Positions 34,815 to 43,521 are shown, counted from the first letter of the stretch. The stretch: 60,174 bases of DNA from Clostridia bacterium (GCA_017415505.1 JAFQGG010000011.1:1-60174); one strand, 5' to 3'. Notes: generated by a model from the letters alone, not told the origin. Numbers and translations are program-made.

Positions 34815-34850
34815 AATATTGCGCGCACCCGTTAGGGTGCGCGCAATATT
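34815..34850 (-). terminator. Long perfect hairpin after the DUF4838 gene
   Basis: A 16-bp perfect stem (34815-34830 with 34835-34850), 4-nt loop. The flanking T tract is weak, but position suggests a terminator for the DUF4838 genes. It sits beside the spoVAD -35. Confidence 0.6.
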
Positions 34851-34879
34851 CATGCTCTATATACATTTAGAGATCAGCC

Positions 34880-37060
34880 TTATTTTTTCAATTTCCCGAC
34901 GCGCTTTTTCACGACGATTTCCAAAGCGTTTTCCTTTTCGCCCGTGCGAAGGTATTCTTCCACGAAAACTTTCGCGGCGTCCATAACGTTATAATCGGAA
35001 TCCAAGAACACGCACCAACCTTTTACGTCCGCAAAATACGCATAGCCGCTAAGGTCCAAGCCCTCTTTATAAAATTCTTTGGTCATGGCGTTTTTGCCCA
35101 CCATAATTCCGCGCTCCCAATACGCGGGATAGATAGCGTTATCCTTTTCAATGGGCACGGTAAAGCCCGTTTTTTCAAAGACGCACCGTTGGATATATTC
35201 CGCCGCGCGCAATTCCTCTTGCGTGGGGCTTTGCCCCGTAATGAGCTTGTATTTCGATTGGTTATCGCTTACAAAATCAATAAAAATCGGCACGACTTCG
35301 CCTTGGCGTTTCACGCCGATCGCGTCGGCGAGCGCATAAAACTTCTCTTCGTAGGCAATATTTTCACCGCCGAAATACGCCTCCGCGTTCCGCAAAATCA
35401 TGCGAACGGGCGTAATCAATACCGTTTGCAAGCGTTTTACGAATACGGCTTTTTCTTCCGCGGAAAGGGCGGAAGTTTGCACCTTTTGAATCGCCCCGTC
35501 CAGCAACGCTTCCATTTCTTGCAAAAATTCGAGCGGATATTCCTTGGGATTAAAGAATCCCGCTTTCGTTTCGCCGAGGCTAAGATGGAAACCGCGCGCT
35601 ATCTTTTCCGCAAAAAAACTTTCCATTCTTTGAATGAACGCTAATACTTCCTCCGCGCCCAACCCAAAATAAATAGATACGTATTCCTTTACGATTTCTT
35701 CCACGTCCAAAGCCGTATTCCAAAACAGCTTGGAGCATACGTAGGATTTTAATTCGTCCTGCCAAACCGTACCGATATTATACGCGCCTTGTTTCATGAT
35801 ATAGCTCATGCCGATTCTTTCGCAAAGCTGCAAGTTGCGTTTCAAATAGGACAAATTCGCAAAATACAAAAAATAATCAAAGAAACAGCAGTTATAATCC
35901 CACAGCATTATATTTTTCGTCAACGCCGACCAGCCCTCTATCTGCGTGCGAATACATTCGTTTTGCCGAGGATCGTCGAACGCGTAGGTATAATTCGCGG
36001 CGTCTAACGGCGCGTAGCGGATATGCAAATCCTTATCGGGGATCACCTTTGGAGAAATGGGTTTGCCGTCTTTTACGGGCGGATTGACCGTTGCGGAATA
36101 CGCAAAGGTAACCAATTTCTTATCAAACGTCTTGCCTTGCTCGGCAAATCTTTTACGGGCTTGGGCAATCACGTTGTTCATAAACACCATCATAATGCCC
36201 GAATCGCCGTATTCCGCCCGCGCCTTTTCGCATTTTGGACAATGACAGCGCGCGTTGGAATTATCCACCCTGCCGAACATAAAATATTTCGCTTCGGGGT
36301 CGTCCGCTATATACTTCATAAGGGAATCTACCGTAACGGATATAACGCTACAATCCACGCTCTCGTCGTATTCCCCGTCTTCCGTCAAACCGTTGGTATA
36401 GCAAAGCTCCACCGCGTCGAACAAACGAAACCCCTTATATTGATACACGCTGAAAAATTCAGGGTGCGTGTCCTTATATTTCTCGTAAGGCACGTAAAGG
36501 TTCGAGTTATGGCTACTTGGAATCCCTTTATACCATTTACTTCTCAAACCGTACGCTTCCGCCTCCGGGCAATAATCGGCGGTATATTTATAACGCAAAT
36601 TGACGAGCGCGTCTTCGTACGCGCTACTGCAAAGATAGGTGCGTTGCCCCGAAATGGGCACGCGTTTTACGGTTTTTTCTTCCACGATAAGCTTCTCGCT
36701 TACGGGCACGTATTCGCAATCCCGAGAGATAAAGCGAACGCCCAAATAAAGCTCCAAAAATTCGTAAACGCCAAAGATAACGCTCTTTTCGCTTTGCCCG
36801 AAAATGTAAACGTTCCCGTTTTTGGGCACGATATAAAAACCGTCTTCGTTCAAATCGCTTACGCCGTACTCCTCTATCAACGACGCGGATTTTTCGTTTA
36901 CGCCCAACGAAATAAAATGCGCTTGATTCGTATAGGCAAGAATGGAAAACCCGCAGGCTTTCCGTATGAATTTTTCCAGCTCCGCTTTGGCAAACTCCAA
37001 GCCTTTCGAGCCGTCCGTAATAATACCGTAATCCGCACAGGAAATTCTATCTATTTGCAT
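34880..37060 (-). CDS. DUF4838 domain-containing protein (glycoside hydrolase-like)
   Basis: A 726-residue cytosolic-looking protein without a signal peptide. The N-terminal ~130 residues resemble the alpha-glucuronidase/hexosaminidase N-terminal domain (GVYEFLELYLGVRFISRDCEYVP). DUF4838, a TIM-barrel-like module, spans about 150-420 and includes a CHCPKC metal-like motif (RCHCPKCEKARAEYG). A C-terminal helical plus alpha/beta region follows (KQGAYNIGTVWQDELKSYV). Members are linked to polysaccharide breakdown; substrate unknown. The ATG at 37060 is close to GTGAGG. It is the second gene after the shorter paralogue and is probably controlled by the AraC protein next door. Confidence 0.8.
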   Translation of the reverse strand: MQIDRISCADYGIITDGSKGLEFAKAELEKFIRKACGFSILAYTNQAHFISLGVNEKSASLIEEYGVSDLNEDGFYIVPKNGNVYIFGQSEKSVIFGVYEFLELYLGVRFISRDCEYVPVSEKLIVEEKTVKRVPISGQRTYLCSSAYEDALVNLRYKYTADYCPEAEAYGLRSKWYKGIPSSHNSNLYVPYEKYKDTHPEFFSVYQYKGFRLFDAVELCYTNGLTEDGEYDESVDCSVISVTVDSLMKYIADDPEAKYFMFGRVDNSNARCHCPKCEKARAEYGDSGIMMVFMNNVIAQARKRFAEQGKTFDKKLVTFAYSATVNPPVKDGKPISPKVIPDKDLHIRYAPLDAANYTYAFDDPRQNECIRTQIEGWSALTKNIMLWDYNCCFFDYFLYFANLSYLKRNLQLCERIGMSYIMKQGAYNIGTVWQDELKSYVCSKLFWNTALDVEEIVKEYVSIYFGLGAEEVLAFIQRMESFFAEKIARGFHLSLGETKAGFFNPKEYPLEFLQEMEALLDGAIQKVQTSALSAEEKAVFVKRLQTVLITPVRMILRNAEAYFGGENIAYEEKFYALADAIGVKRQGEVVPIFIDFVSDNQSKYKLITGQSPTQEELRAAEYIQRCVFEKTGFTVPIEKDNAIYPAYWERGIMVGKNAMTKEFYKEGLDLSGYAYFADVKGWCVFLDSDYNVMDAAKVFVEEYLRTGEKENALEIVVKKRVGKLKK

Positions 37061-37076
37061 TTTCCTCACCCCTGTA

Positions 37077-38243
37077 TTACTCGTCTATTCTTTTTACCTC
37101 GCAAAAAATATGCGTAAACACTTTATCCCCTTCCCGCTTTACGATATTTTCGGCAAAATATTTCGTCGCGCCTAAAATATCCGTTCCGCTCATAATGAAA
37201 AAGCATCTGCCTATCGATTGCAACCAGTATTCCTTATCCGATAAATCAATACCGTCTTTGAAAAACTCACGCGAAACCCCGTTCACGCCGATCAAAAAGC
37301 CCTTGGAGCGCGACGACGGCCAAACGTTGTTCCAATCGTCGTCCACGATCGGTACGCTGAGCCCGTAGTTGGTTTGCAAGTAGTTTTGCAAATACTCGGC
37401 GCTTGCTTTTTCTTCCGCCGTCGGCGTTTTGGTCGTTACGATCTTGTACTCGCTTTGCCCGCCGTTGCCGATCTCGATATAAAGAGGCAGAGTTTCCGCC
37501 AGCTTTTCGATATTCGCTTTTTTCATGATTCGGTAGAATTCTTTTTCTAAGTCCTCGTACGCAAAGCCTTTATAATCGTGTTTATTGGCGAGCATCATTC
37601 TAAGCGGTGTGAGCGTCACCATTTCCAAACGGAAAATGTACGCTTCCTTTTCCCGCTCGCTAAGCGAAGACTTTTCTATTTCCAAAAAGCCGTCTTGCAA
37701 CGCGCGGTAAACCGAGAGCAAAAACTCCACGGGACAGTTTTCGTGCCCCACGAACTTCTCGTCCGTACCCAAGCTAATATGCAAACCGTTTTCTATGCGT
37801 TCCTTAAAAAACGCTTCCATCGTTTGCAAGAAGGCAAGCACCGTTTTGCTTGCAGGTCCGTAATACAGCGTTACGTATTCCTTTTGCAAGTCCTCGACGG
37901 ATAGATCTAAATCCCAATACAGCTTGGAGGCAATATACGCTTTCATTTCCGCTTGCCATTCCCGTCTTACGTTGTACGCGCCCTGATTAAACACGTACGA
38001 AAAACGGTTCTCCGCTTGACAGCTTTCCGTCAAGTCGAACTCGTCGTATCTTTTTTTGTCGGGATAATCGGAGCAGGCGGAAAACGCAACGATTTTTCCG
38101 TTCAGCTTCGCGCAAAAAACCGAATCGCAAGAAATTCTTAAAATAACGCGCTCGCGTTCCTGTACGCGAAACGAATCTATAAACTCCGCATACGAGTCTT
38201 CCCGTTGCGACTGCAACCAAATAGGCAACGCTTTTGCAAACAT
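37077..38243 (-). CDS. DUF4838 paralogue lacking the central domain
   Basis: A 388-residue protein. Residues about 80-388 align along their length with the C-terminal 310 residues of the neighbour (NQGAYNVRREWQAEMKAYIASKLYWD against KQGAYNIGTVWQDELKSYV). Residues 1-75 are a different, beta-sandwich-like start resembling rhamnosidase N-terminal domains (FCAKLNGKIVAFSACSDYPDKKRYDEFDLT). The DUF4838 core is missing, so it is either a non-catalytic subunit or the in-frame product of a deletion. A hairpin (CTTGAC/GTCAAG, 38009-38029) lies at the junction. No good Shine-Dalgarno. Confidence 0.65.
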   Translation of the reverse strand: MFAKALPIWLQSQREDSYAEFIDSFRVQERERVILRISCDSVFCAKLNGKIVAFSACSDYPDKKRYDEFDLTESCQAENRFSYVFNQGAYNVRREWQAEMKAYIASKLYWDLDLSVEDLQKEYVTLYYGPASKTVLAFLQTMEAFFKERIENGLHISLGTDEKFVGHENCPVEFLLSVYRALQDGFLEIEKSSLSEREKEAYIFRLEMVTLTPLRMMLANKHDYKGFAYEDLEKEFYRIMKKANIEKLAETLPLYIEIGNGGQSEYKIVTTKTPTAEEKASAEYLQNYLQTNYGLSVPIVDDDWNNVWPSSRSKGFLIGVNGVSREFFKDGIDLSDKEYWLQSIGRCFFIMSGTDILGATKYFAENIVKREGDKVFTHIFCEVKRIDE

Positions 38244-38286
38244 TTTTCACTCTCAAAATTTCATTTATAGGATAGTTACCATAATT

Positions 38287-38315
38287 ATTATACCACGCAT
38301 TTTTGCTTTTGTCTT
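38287..38315 (-). promoter_or_regulatory. Promoter of the DUF4838 gene pair
   Basis: Minus-strand AAGACA (38310-38315), 17 bp, TATAAT (38287-38292). The weak -35 suits activation by the divergent AraC regulator. Confidence 0.55.
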
Positions 38316-38384
38316 GCGATTTCTTATTAAGGTTGGCGGAAAAATATCGTTTTTTTATTATTTTGATTCAAGAAGCGTTTGCCG

Positions 38385-38413
38385 TTGACTTTTTCGTAAA
38401 AATGCTTTATAAT
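38385..38413 (+). promoter_or_regulatory. Promoter of the AraC gene
   Basis: TTGACT (38385-38390), 17 bp, TATAAT (38408-38413). Confidence 0.7.
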
Positions 38414-38444
38414 CTTATAAAGGAATCAAAGTTTGGAGAAGCAT

Positions 38445-39314
38445 ATGCAACAACCGTACAATATATTTTCACGTTCAAACTTTATAAAAAAGACCTGTAA
38501 ATTTTCCGCGTCTTACGAAGCGCATTCTATCCAAATGCATAAACATTCTTTTTGGAAGTTCGTTTTTTTCGAGCGCGGAAACGTTCGGCATTACTTAAAC
38601 GAGGGGATCGTCAACGATATAGACGAGGGTACGATCATATTATTGAAGCCCAACGATTCGCACGAAATAAAAACGCGAAAAGCCAAAACGCATTTTCACG
38701 TGGATTTATATGCAAATAACGCGGAATTTCTCGCGTTATGCGAGTTGATCGACAAAAACGCCTATACGAAATTCCTCAACGCGCAAGCCTTAATGACGAT
38801 AAAGCCCGACGAAAACGCTTTATCTTATATTAAAGAACGGTTATCCTTGATTCAATATTATCAAAAAATAAACGACGAGGCGCACGCCTTATCCGTATAT
38901 ATCCCCTTGCTTGCGGAAATGATTTCTTTGTTTTGGAATTATTGCGTGAACGCCCGCAACGACGCCGACGAAAATTTTTACAACTTCCTCGCTAAAATCA
39001 ATACGCCGGAATACGTATGCGCACCGCTTGAAAAAATTATTCAATTAAGCGGTTACAGCCATAGCCATTTATGCAAAATTTTTAAGCAAAAAACGGGTCA
39101 ATCCTTAAAAGATTACCACACGCAGTTAAAGGTGGAATACGCCGTTTCTTTGCTTTTGAACGCGCAACTTTCCATTTTGGATATTTCCACCGCGTTAGGA
39201 TATTCGAGTTTGAGTCATTTTATTAAAATCTTCAAGGCGCATACCTCGCTCACGCCCGTGCAATACCGCAAAAAGCTTATTTTTAACCGCGATTACTTAA
39301 CCAAAACAATATAA
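38445..39314 (+). CDS. AraC family transcriptional regulator
   Basis: A 289-residue protein. The N-terminal cupin-like sensor (MHKHSFWKFVFFERGNVRHYLNEG) precedes two C-terminal helix-turn-helix motifs (LEKIIQLSGYSHSHLCKIFKQKTGQSLKDY and ILDISTALGYSSLSHFIKIFKAHTSLTP). It probably senses a sugar and activates the divergent DUF4838 pair. The ATG at 38445 has GGAGAAG upstream. Confidence 0.9.
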   Translation: MQQPYNIFSRSNFIKKTCKFSASYEAHSIQMHKHSFWKFVFFERGNVRHYLNEGIVNDIDEGTIILLKPNDSHEIKTRKAKTHFHVDLYANNAEFLALCELIDKNAYTKFLNAQALMTIKPDENALSYIKERLSLIQYYQKINDEAHALSVYIPLLAEMISLFWNYCVNARNDADENFYNFLAKINTPEYVCAPLEKIIQLSGYSHSHLCKIFKQKTGQSLKDYHTQLKVEYAVSLLLNAQLSILDISTALGYSSLSHFIKIFKAHTSLTPVQYRKKLIFNRDYLTKTI

Positions 39315-39319
39315 TCTAA

Positions 39320-39520
39320 GCCCAGATTTTAGCGAAGAATTGAATCGTCTACGGCGTTAAAAGCCTTGATAAACCGTTTGGTTGACCTTCGGCTTTCGCC
39401 TTGTATCCGAAATAAATTCTTTCGCTATAAATTGCTTCGCACCCCAAAGCTTTATATTGCTTTGGTTAACCTAACGAGGCAAAAAGCCCCAAAAGGGCAC
39501 GCTTATGGGCACACTCGACT
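39320..39520. repeat. Second, degraded copy of the MITE-like element core
   Basis: Positions 39355-39401 match 23550-23596 with a single mismatch, and weaker similarity continues on both sides (GATTTT-AGCG on the left, AAATTGCTT-GCACC on the right). The terminal inverted repeats are not recognisable. It fills the gap between the AraC stop and the spoVAC end, at one edge of the cassette that splits the spoVA genes. Confidence 0.6.
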
Positions 39521-39524
39521 CTTC

Positions 39525-39977
39525 TTACAAAAACAAATAGAGCAAGCCCACCGCCGTACCCGCCAAAACGCCGAATACGATAATCGGTCCTGCAACGGTG
39601 AACATTTTCGCCGCCAAGCCGTATACCATGCCTTCCGTCTTAAACTCTATCGCGGGCGAAGCCACGCTGTTGGCAAAGCCCGTGATCGGTACGATCGAGC
39701 CTGCGCCCGCGTTTTTTCCGATCCTGTCGTATACGCCAAGCCCCGTCAACAGCGTGCCTAAAAATATGAGCGCCACGCTCACCGCGCCCGCAAGCTCGTC
39801 CCCCGAAAGGGAAAACGCGTATTCGAAAATATAGCGCAAAAACTGCCCGATCGTACAGATCAAGCCCCCGACTAAAAAGGCGCGCAAGCAATTTTTGAAA
39901 TGGTTGGTGGGCGGGTCGAACGAGTTCACGTAAGCGATATAGTTCTTGTTGTAATTCTTTCTATTTTTGCCCGTCAT
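39525..39977 (-). CDS. spoVAC: Stage V sporulation protein AC
   Basis: A 150-residue membrane protein of normal SpoVAC length with four helices and the motifs NCLRAFLVGGLICTIGQ and GAGSIVPITGFANSVASPAIEFKTEG. SpoVAC is the mechanosensitive channel-like part of the dipicolinate transporter. Its ATG starts 1 nt after the TGA of a 33-codon frame, and AGGTG lies just upstream, so translational coupling is likely. It is separated from spoVAD by 4.7 kb. Confidence 0.93.
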   Translation of the reverse strand: MTGKNRKNYNKNYIAYVNSFDPPTNHFKNCLRAFLVGGLICTIGQFLRYIFEYAFSLSGDELAGAVSVALIFLGTLLTGLGVYDRIGKNAGAGSIVPITGFANSVASPAIEFKTEGMVYGLAAKMFTVAGPIIVFGVLAGTAVGLLYLFL

Positions 39978-39978
39978 C

Positions 39979-40080
39979 TCACACCTGCCCCCTTTCTTCC
40001 GATTTTTTCGGCGCGGGAAAACAAGTTTCCCGCTCGTCGCGCGAACGAAGTTCCGTTTCGTATACTTTTATTTTTTTCAT
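39979..40080 (-). CDS. Short ORF upstream of spoVAC (33 aa)
   Basis: The frame begins MKKIKVYETELRSRDERET and is hydrophilic. It has no Shine-Dalgarno. A sigG-like promoter places its ATG 5 nt after the -10, as in other sporulation genes here, and its stop is 1 nt from the spoVAC ATG. It may be a leaderless first cistron or a leader peptide that delivers ribosomes to spoVAC. No similarity recognised. Confidence 0.4.
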   Translation of the reverse strand: MKKIKVYETELRSRDERETCFPAPKKSEERGQV

Positions 40081-40085
40081 AAGCG

Positions 40086-40115
40086 TAGCTTGCGCAAGGC
40101 AGGCAAAAAATATAC
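40086..40115 (-). promoter_or_regulatory. SigG-like promoter of the spoVAC unit
   Basis: Minus-strand GTATA (40111-40115), 18 bp, CAAGCTA (40086-40092, 6 of 7 to CATNMTA). The -35 overlaps the end of the recR terminator. Confidence 0.5.
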
Positions 40116-40138
40116 GGCGCGGATTTCTCCGCGCCGTA
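40113..40138 (-). terminator. Terminator of recR
   Basis: An 11-bp stem TACGGCGCGGA/TCCGCGCCGTA, 4-nt loop. On the minus strand it is followed by TATTTTTT. Confidence 0.8.
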
Positions 40139-40157
40139 AAATCGTCCAAATATTTAA

Positions 40158-40751
40158 TCAAAGAGTGTTTCGTTCTATAAACGCGCGCGCAAGCGTCACG
40201 TCGTCCGTGTACTCGATTTCCGAACCGACGGGAATCCCGTGCGCAAGGCGCGTAACCGTGACTTCAAGCGGTTTAATAAGCTTGGCGATATACATTGCCG
40301 TAGCGTCGCCCGAAACGTCGGGGTTGGTAGCGACGATTACCTCTTTCACACCCCCCTCGTTGATACGCGCGAGTAGCTCGCGGATACGGATATCGTTCGG
40401 ACCTATCCCAGAAAGCGGGTCGATTACGCCGTGCAATACGTGATACACGCCCTTGAACTCCCGCAATTTCTCGATCGCGGCGACGTCCTTGGGTTCTTTG
40501 ACCACGCAAATCAAACTCTTGTCGCGCGTTCGACAAATCCCACAAGTTTCCTCTTCCGTAAAATTACCGCAAATTTTGCAGTACTTCACCTTGCGTTTCA
40601 CGCCGAGAATCGCTTCCGCGAACGCCCTCGCCTCCGACTCGGACATATCGATTATTTTGTAAGCGTAGCGTTGCGCCGTCTTTTTTCCCACGCCGGGGAG
40701 CTTGGAAAACTCGTTGACGAGTTTTCCGATAGGTTCAATAAAAATATCCAT
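40158..40751 (-). CDS. recR: Recombination protein RecR
   Basis: A 197-residue protein. Helix-hairpin-helix ([13 protein letters not shown]), a C4 zinc finger ([19 protein letters not shown]) and a Toprim domain ([13 protein letters not shown]...[14 protein letters not shown]) are in the usual order. RecR loads RecA with RecFO. The ATG at 40751 has AAGGA upstream. It normally follows dnaX-ybaB, as here, but repeat array 4 separates it from ybaB. Confidence 0.96.
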   Translation of the reverse strand: MDIFIEPIGKLVNEFSKLPGVGKKTAQRYAYKIIDMSESEARAFAEAILGVKRKVKYCKICGNFTEEETCGICRTRDKSLICVVKEPKDVAAIEKLREFKGVYHVLHGVIDPLSGIGPNDIRIRELLARINEGGVKEVIVATNPDVSGDATAMYIAKLIKPLEVTVTRLAHGIPVGSEIEYTDDVTLARAFIERNTL

Positions 40752-40784
40752 AATATTCCTTCTTTGCAAAATACCGTTTTAACG

Positions 40785-41401
40785 GTTTTTTGCTTTTACC
40801 AAAAAAACTTAACCATGGTTAAGTTTTTATTTTGTCTTAAAATGCCGACTCTACGCACAGTAGAGTTGTGTTTTTCTGGCGGTTTTTGAATTTCCAAAAC
40901 TTAACCATGGTTAAGTTTTTCGTCTTTCCCTGACGGGATTAACGCTTCGCGTGAAGCGCAACCTACGGTTGCTTGTCTTTGGCTTACTTCGCCTATCGGC
41001 GCGCTTGACAGCGGGTCTTGAGCTTCGCGCCCAAACCGCGCAAGGAACTTCGTCCCTTGACCCGTGTTACTAAAACTTAACCATGGTTAAGTTTTGGAAT
41101 TGTACCGCCATTTTGCGGAGCAAAATTTCATTGCGTAGCAATTTCACCCGCCATAGGCGGATTTCATTCGGCGTAGCCGAATTTCATTGTGTTAATGACC
41201 GAGGGTTGCCACAGCGCAACGCTGTATTGCGACGCGGATTCTCCGCGTTCACCGACCAGCTTGAATAAACCGAAGTAAAACGGAGCAAGACGCAAGCAAG
41301 ACAAGGCGAACGAGGCTTTTTCGACGGGAGTTTACTAACCGTAAACGAGCAAGAAAAAACGCAGTTCAACGCAGTATTGCGTAGCGGATTCTCCGTTTTA
41401 C
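40785..41401. repeat. Hairpin-mosaic repeat array 4
   Basis: About 620 bp inserted between ybaB and recR. The 24-bp palindrome lies at 40804-40827, 40896-40919 and 41072-41095. Between them are modules shared with array 1: a chain of TTCG-looped hairpins (40940-41065) and the TTTCA-separated hairpin string (41110-41188). The last 200 bp carry the CGGATTCTCCG unit twice. The right end lies 1 bp from the ybaB stop codon. Confidence 0.85.
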
Positions 41402-41402
41402 A

Positions 41403-41735
41403 TTAGAGCATTCCGCCTAATCCACCCATATCCCCATACTTGCCCATCTTTTCTTCGTAGACTTTGTCCGCTTTGGCGTAGCCGTCGTTGATGGCTGCCA
41501 TGATGAGGTCTTCGAGCATTTCGACGTCGGTGGGGTCAACGATACTTTCGTCCAGCTCGATTCCGTTGATGATTTTTTTCGCGTTCATGTAGACGACGAC
41601 GGCTTCGCTCGCCGCCGTGCCGACGATTTCCCAATCGTCCAAAAGTTGCGAGGTCTTTTCCATTTCTTCCTGCATTTTTTGCGCTTGGCGCATTAAGTTT
41701 TGCATTCCGTTGTTTCCGCCTTTGAATCCTGCCAT
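41403..41735 (-). CDS. YbaB/EbfC family nucleoid-associated protein
   Basis: A 110-residue protein matching YbaB: NLMRQAQKMQEEMEKTSQLL...VVVYMNAKKIINGIELDESIVDP..VEMLEDLIMAAINDGYAKA. It is a DNA-binding dimer, conserved between dnaX and recR in bacteria. CGGAGG precedes the ATG. Its stop codon is 1 bp from repeat array 4. Confidence 0.95.
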   Translation of the reverse strand: MAGFKGGNNGMQNLMRQAQKMQEEMEKTSQLLDDWEIVGTAASEAVVVYMNAKKIINGIELDESIVDPTDVEMLEDLIMAAINDGYAKADKVYEEKMGKYGDMGGLGGML

Positions 41736-41768
41736 TTTTTTATCCTCCGAAATTTTATATTTATACTC

Positions 41769-43508
41769 TTATTTTATATCCATTTTCGTACCGCGGAAAG
41801 TTTCCTTGATCGTTTCCACGTCGTCGTTGACCGTGTTCCCCGCTTTCCCGCGAAGTTTTACCGCAAATCCACTCTCGTCAATCCCGATTCCCGCGAACGA
41901 ATCGCGAATCAATCCGTAATGCTCGGGCTTGGACAAAGAACGGTATATCGTGTCGCTATCCGTGTACAGCGTAAACACGCCGTCTTCGTACGCGTAATCG
42001 AGGTCCATGCAAATCGCAAACACCACGCCACTTTTCCCCGTCTTGCGCAAATACCGCAAGAACGTGCCGAACGTCGCTTTCGCGTCGCCCGTCGCTACGC
42101 GCGGTTTCACCGTCGGCGCGGGCACAGGCGCAGGCTCGGGTTTGGGTTGCGGGTTTTTCACGGTTGGCGCATCCGCGGGGTCGAAATACACGCTCCCGCC
42201 CGTTTCCTCTTCGTCGGGGGGCGCTTCCATTTGCGAATACCCGTTATCGTCCTCCATCGGCGCAGGCGGTACGGGCGGGGCGGGCGGTACGGGCGGTTGA
42301 ACGGGCACGGGCGGAGGCGTGGGCGCAACCCTGCCCCCCTCGTTTTGCACGACGACCCCGTTTTTCACCGCTTCTTCCAGCGCCGAAATTCGAGCGAGCA
42401 ACGCTTCGATATCGTAATCGGCTTTGGGCATACTCACCTTCAAAACCGCCGTTTCGAACAACACGCGGGGGGACGCGGAATATTTCAAGTTTTGCTCCAC
42501 CTCCGCGAAAATTTCCGTCGCGCGGAGCAAACCGTGTCCGTCCGTGCATTTTGCCACGCGCACCACCTCGGCGTACGATTCGTCGGGCAACGCGAGTATA
42601 TTTTTCCCGTCGCGACAAATTTTCGCCACCGCGCAGGAATTGAAAAAGTTCATAATATCTTTTACGAGCACGCCCACGCTTTTGCCCGCCGACAAGAACG
42701 CCTCGGCGCGCTCGAACGCTTTGCCCGCGTTCCCGCAAAGCGCGGCTTCGCAAAACTCTGCCACGCCCGAAAAATCCGCACCGCCCAAGACGGTCGTTAC
42801 GTCCGCGTAAGTAAGTTTTCCGCTCGTATACGAAACGCAAGTATCCGCAATCGACAGCATATCGCGCACGCTACCCGCGCCCGCGCGGGCAATCGCCGAA
42901 ATCGCCTCTTCCTCGTACTTTTTGCCAATCTTATCGAACACGAAACGAAGTCTATTTTCAAGGTCGGCTTGCGGAATCAACTTAAAATCGAAGCGCATAC
43001 ACCGCGACAAAATCGTCGCGGGAATCTTCGCCGATTCCGTCGTCGCGAGAATGAATACCGCGTGCGAGGGCGGTTCTTCCAAGGTCTTCAACAGCGCGTT
43101 GAACGCGCCCGTCGAAAGCATATGCACCTCGTCGATAATATACACTTTATATCTACCGCCCACGGGGGGATACTGCACTTTTTCCCGCAAGTCGCGCATC
43201 TCGTCCACGCCGTTATTAGACGCCGCGTCAATTTCGGAAATATCGAGGTTGGACGGGTCGGCGAGCGCCTTACACGCCGCGCACTTCCCGCACGGCGAGC
43301 CGTCCTTGGGCGACTCGCAGTTGATCGCCGAAGCGAATATTTTCGCTATACTCGTTTTGCCCGTTCCGCGCGGACCGCAAAACAAATACGCGTGCCCAAT
43401 CCTGCCCGTTTCTATTTGGTTTTTCAATACGGTGACGATATGTTCCTGCCGTACCACGTCGCTAAGCGTGCTCGGTCTAAACGCACGGTATAATGCCAAA
43501 TACGCCAT
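41769..43508 (-). CDS. dnaX: DNA polymerase III subunits gamma/tau
   Basis: A 579-residue clamp-loader ATPase. Walker A GPRGTGKTSIAKIFASAIN, zinc module CGKCAACK, Walker B IIDEVHML and the SRC motif LSRCMRFDFK occupy the first 220 residues. After about residue 370 a Pro-rich linker (PVPVQPPVPPAPPVPPAP) and a tau-like C-terminal domain follow. CGGAGG precedes the ATG. No SRP RNA gene was seen upstream, where some Bacillota carry it. Confidence 0.96.
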   Translation of the reverse strand: MAYLALYRAFRPSTLSDVVRQEHIVTVLKNQIETGRIGHAYLFCGPRGTGKTSIAKIFASAINCESPKDGSPCGKCAACKALADPSNLDISEIDAASNNGVDEMRDLREKVQYPPVGGRYKVYIIDEVHMLSTGAFNALLKTLEEPPSHAVFILATTESAKIPATILSRCMRFDFKLIPQADLENRLRFVFDKIGKKYEEEAISAIARAGAGSVRDMLSIADTCVSYTSGKLTYADVTTVLGGADFSGVAEFCEAALCGNAGKAFERAEAFLSAGKSVGVLVKDIMNFFNSCAVAKICRDGKNILALPDESYAEVVRVAKCTDGHGLLRATEIFAEVEQNLKYSASPRVLFETAVLKVSMPKADYDIEALLARISALEEAVKNGVVVQNEGGRVAPTPPPVPVQPPVPPAPPVPPAPMEDDNGYSQMEAPPDEEETGGSVYFDPADAPTVKNPQPKPEPAPVPAPTVKPRVATGDAKATFGTFLRYLRKTGKSGVVFAICMDLDYAYEDGVFTLYTDSDTIYRSLSKPEHYGLIRDSFAGIGIDESGFAVKLRGKAGNTVNDDVETIKETFRGTKMDIK

Positions 43509-43521
43509 GTAATTCCCTCCG

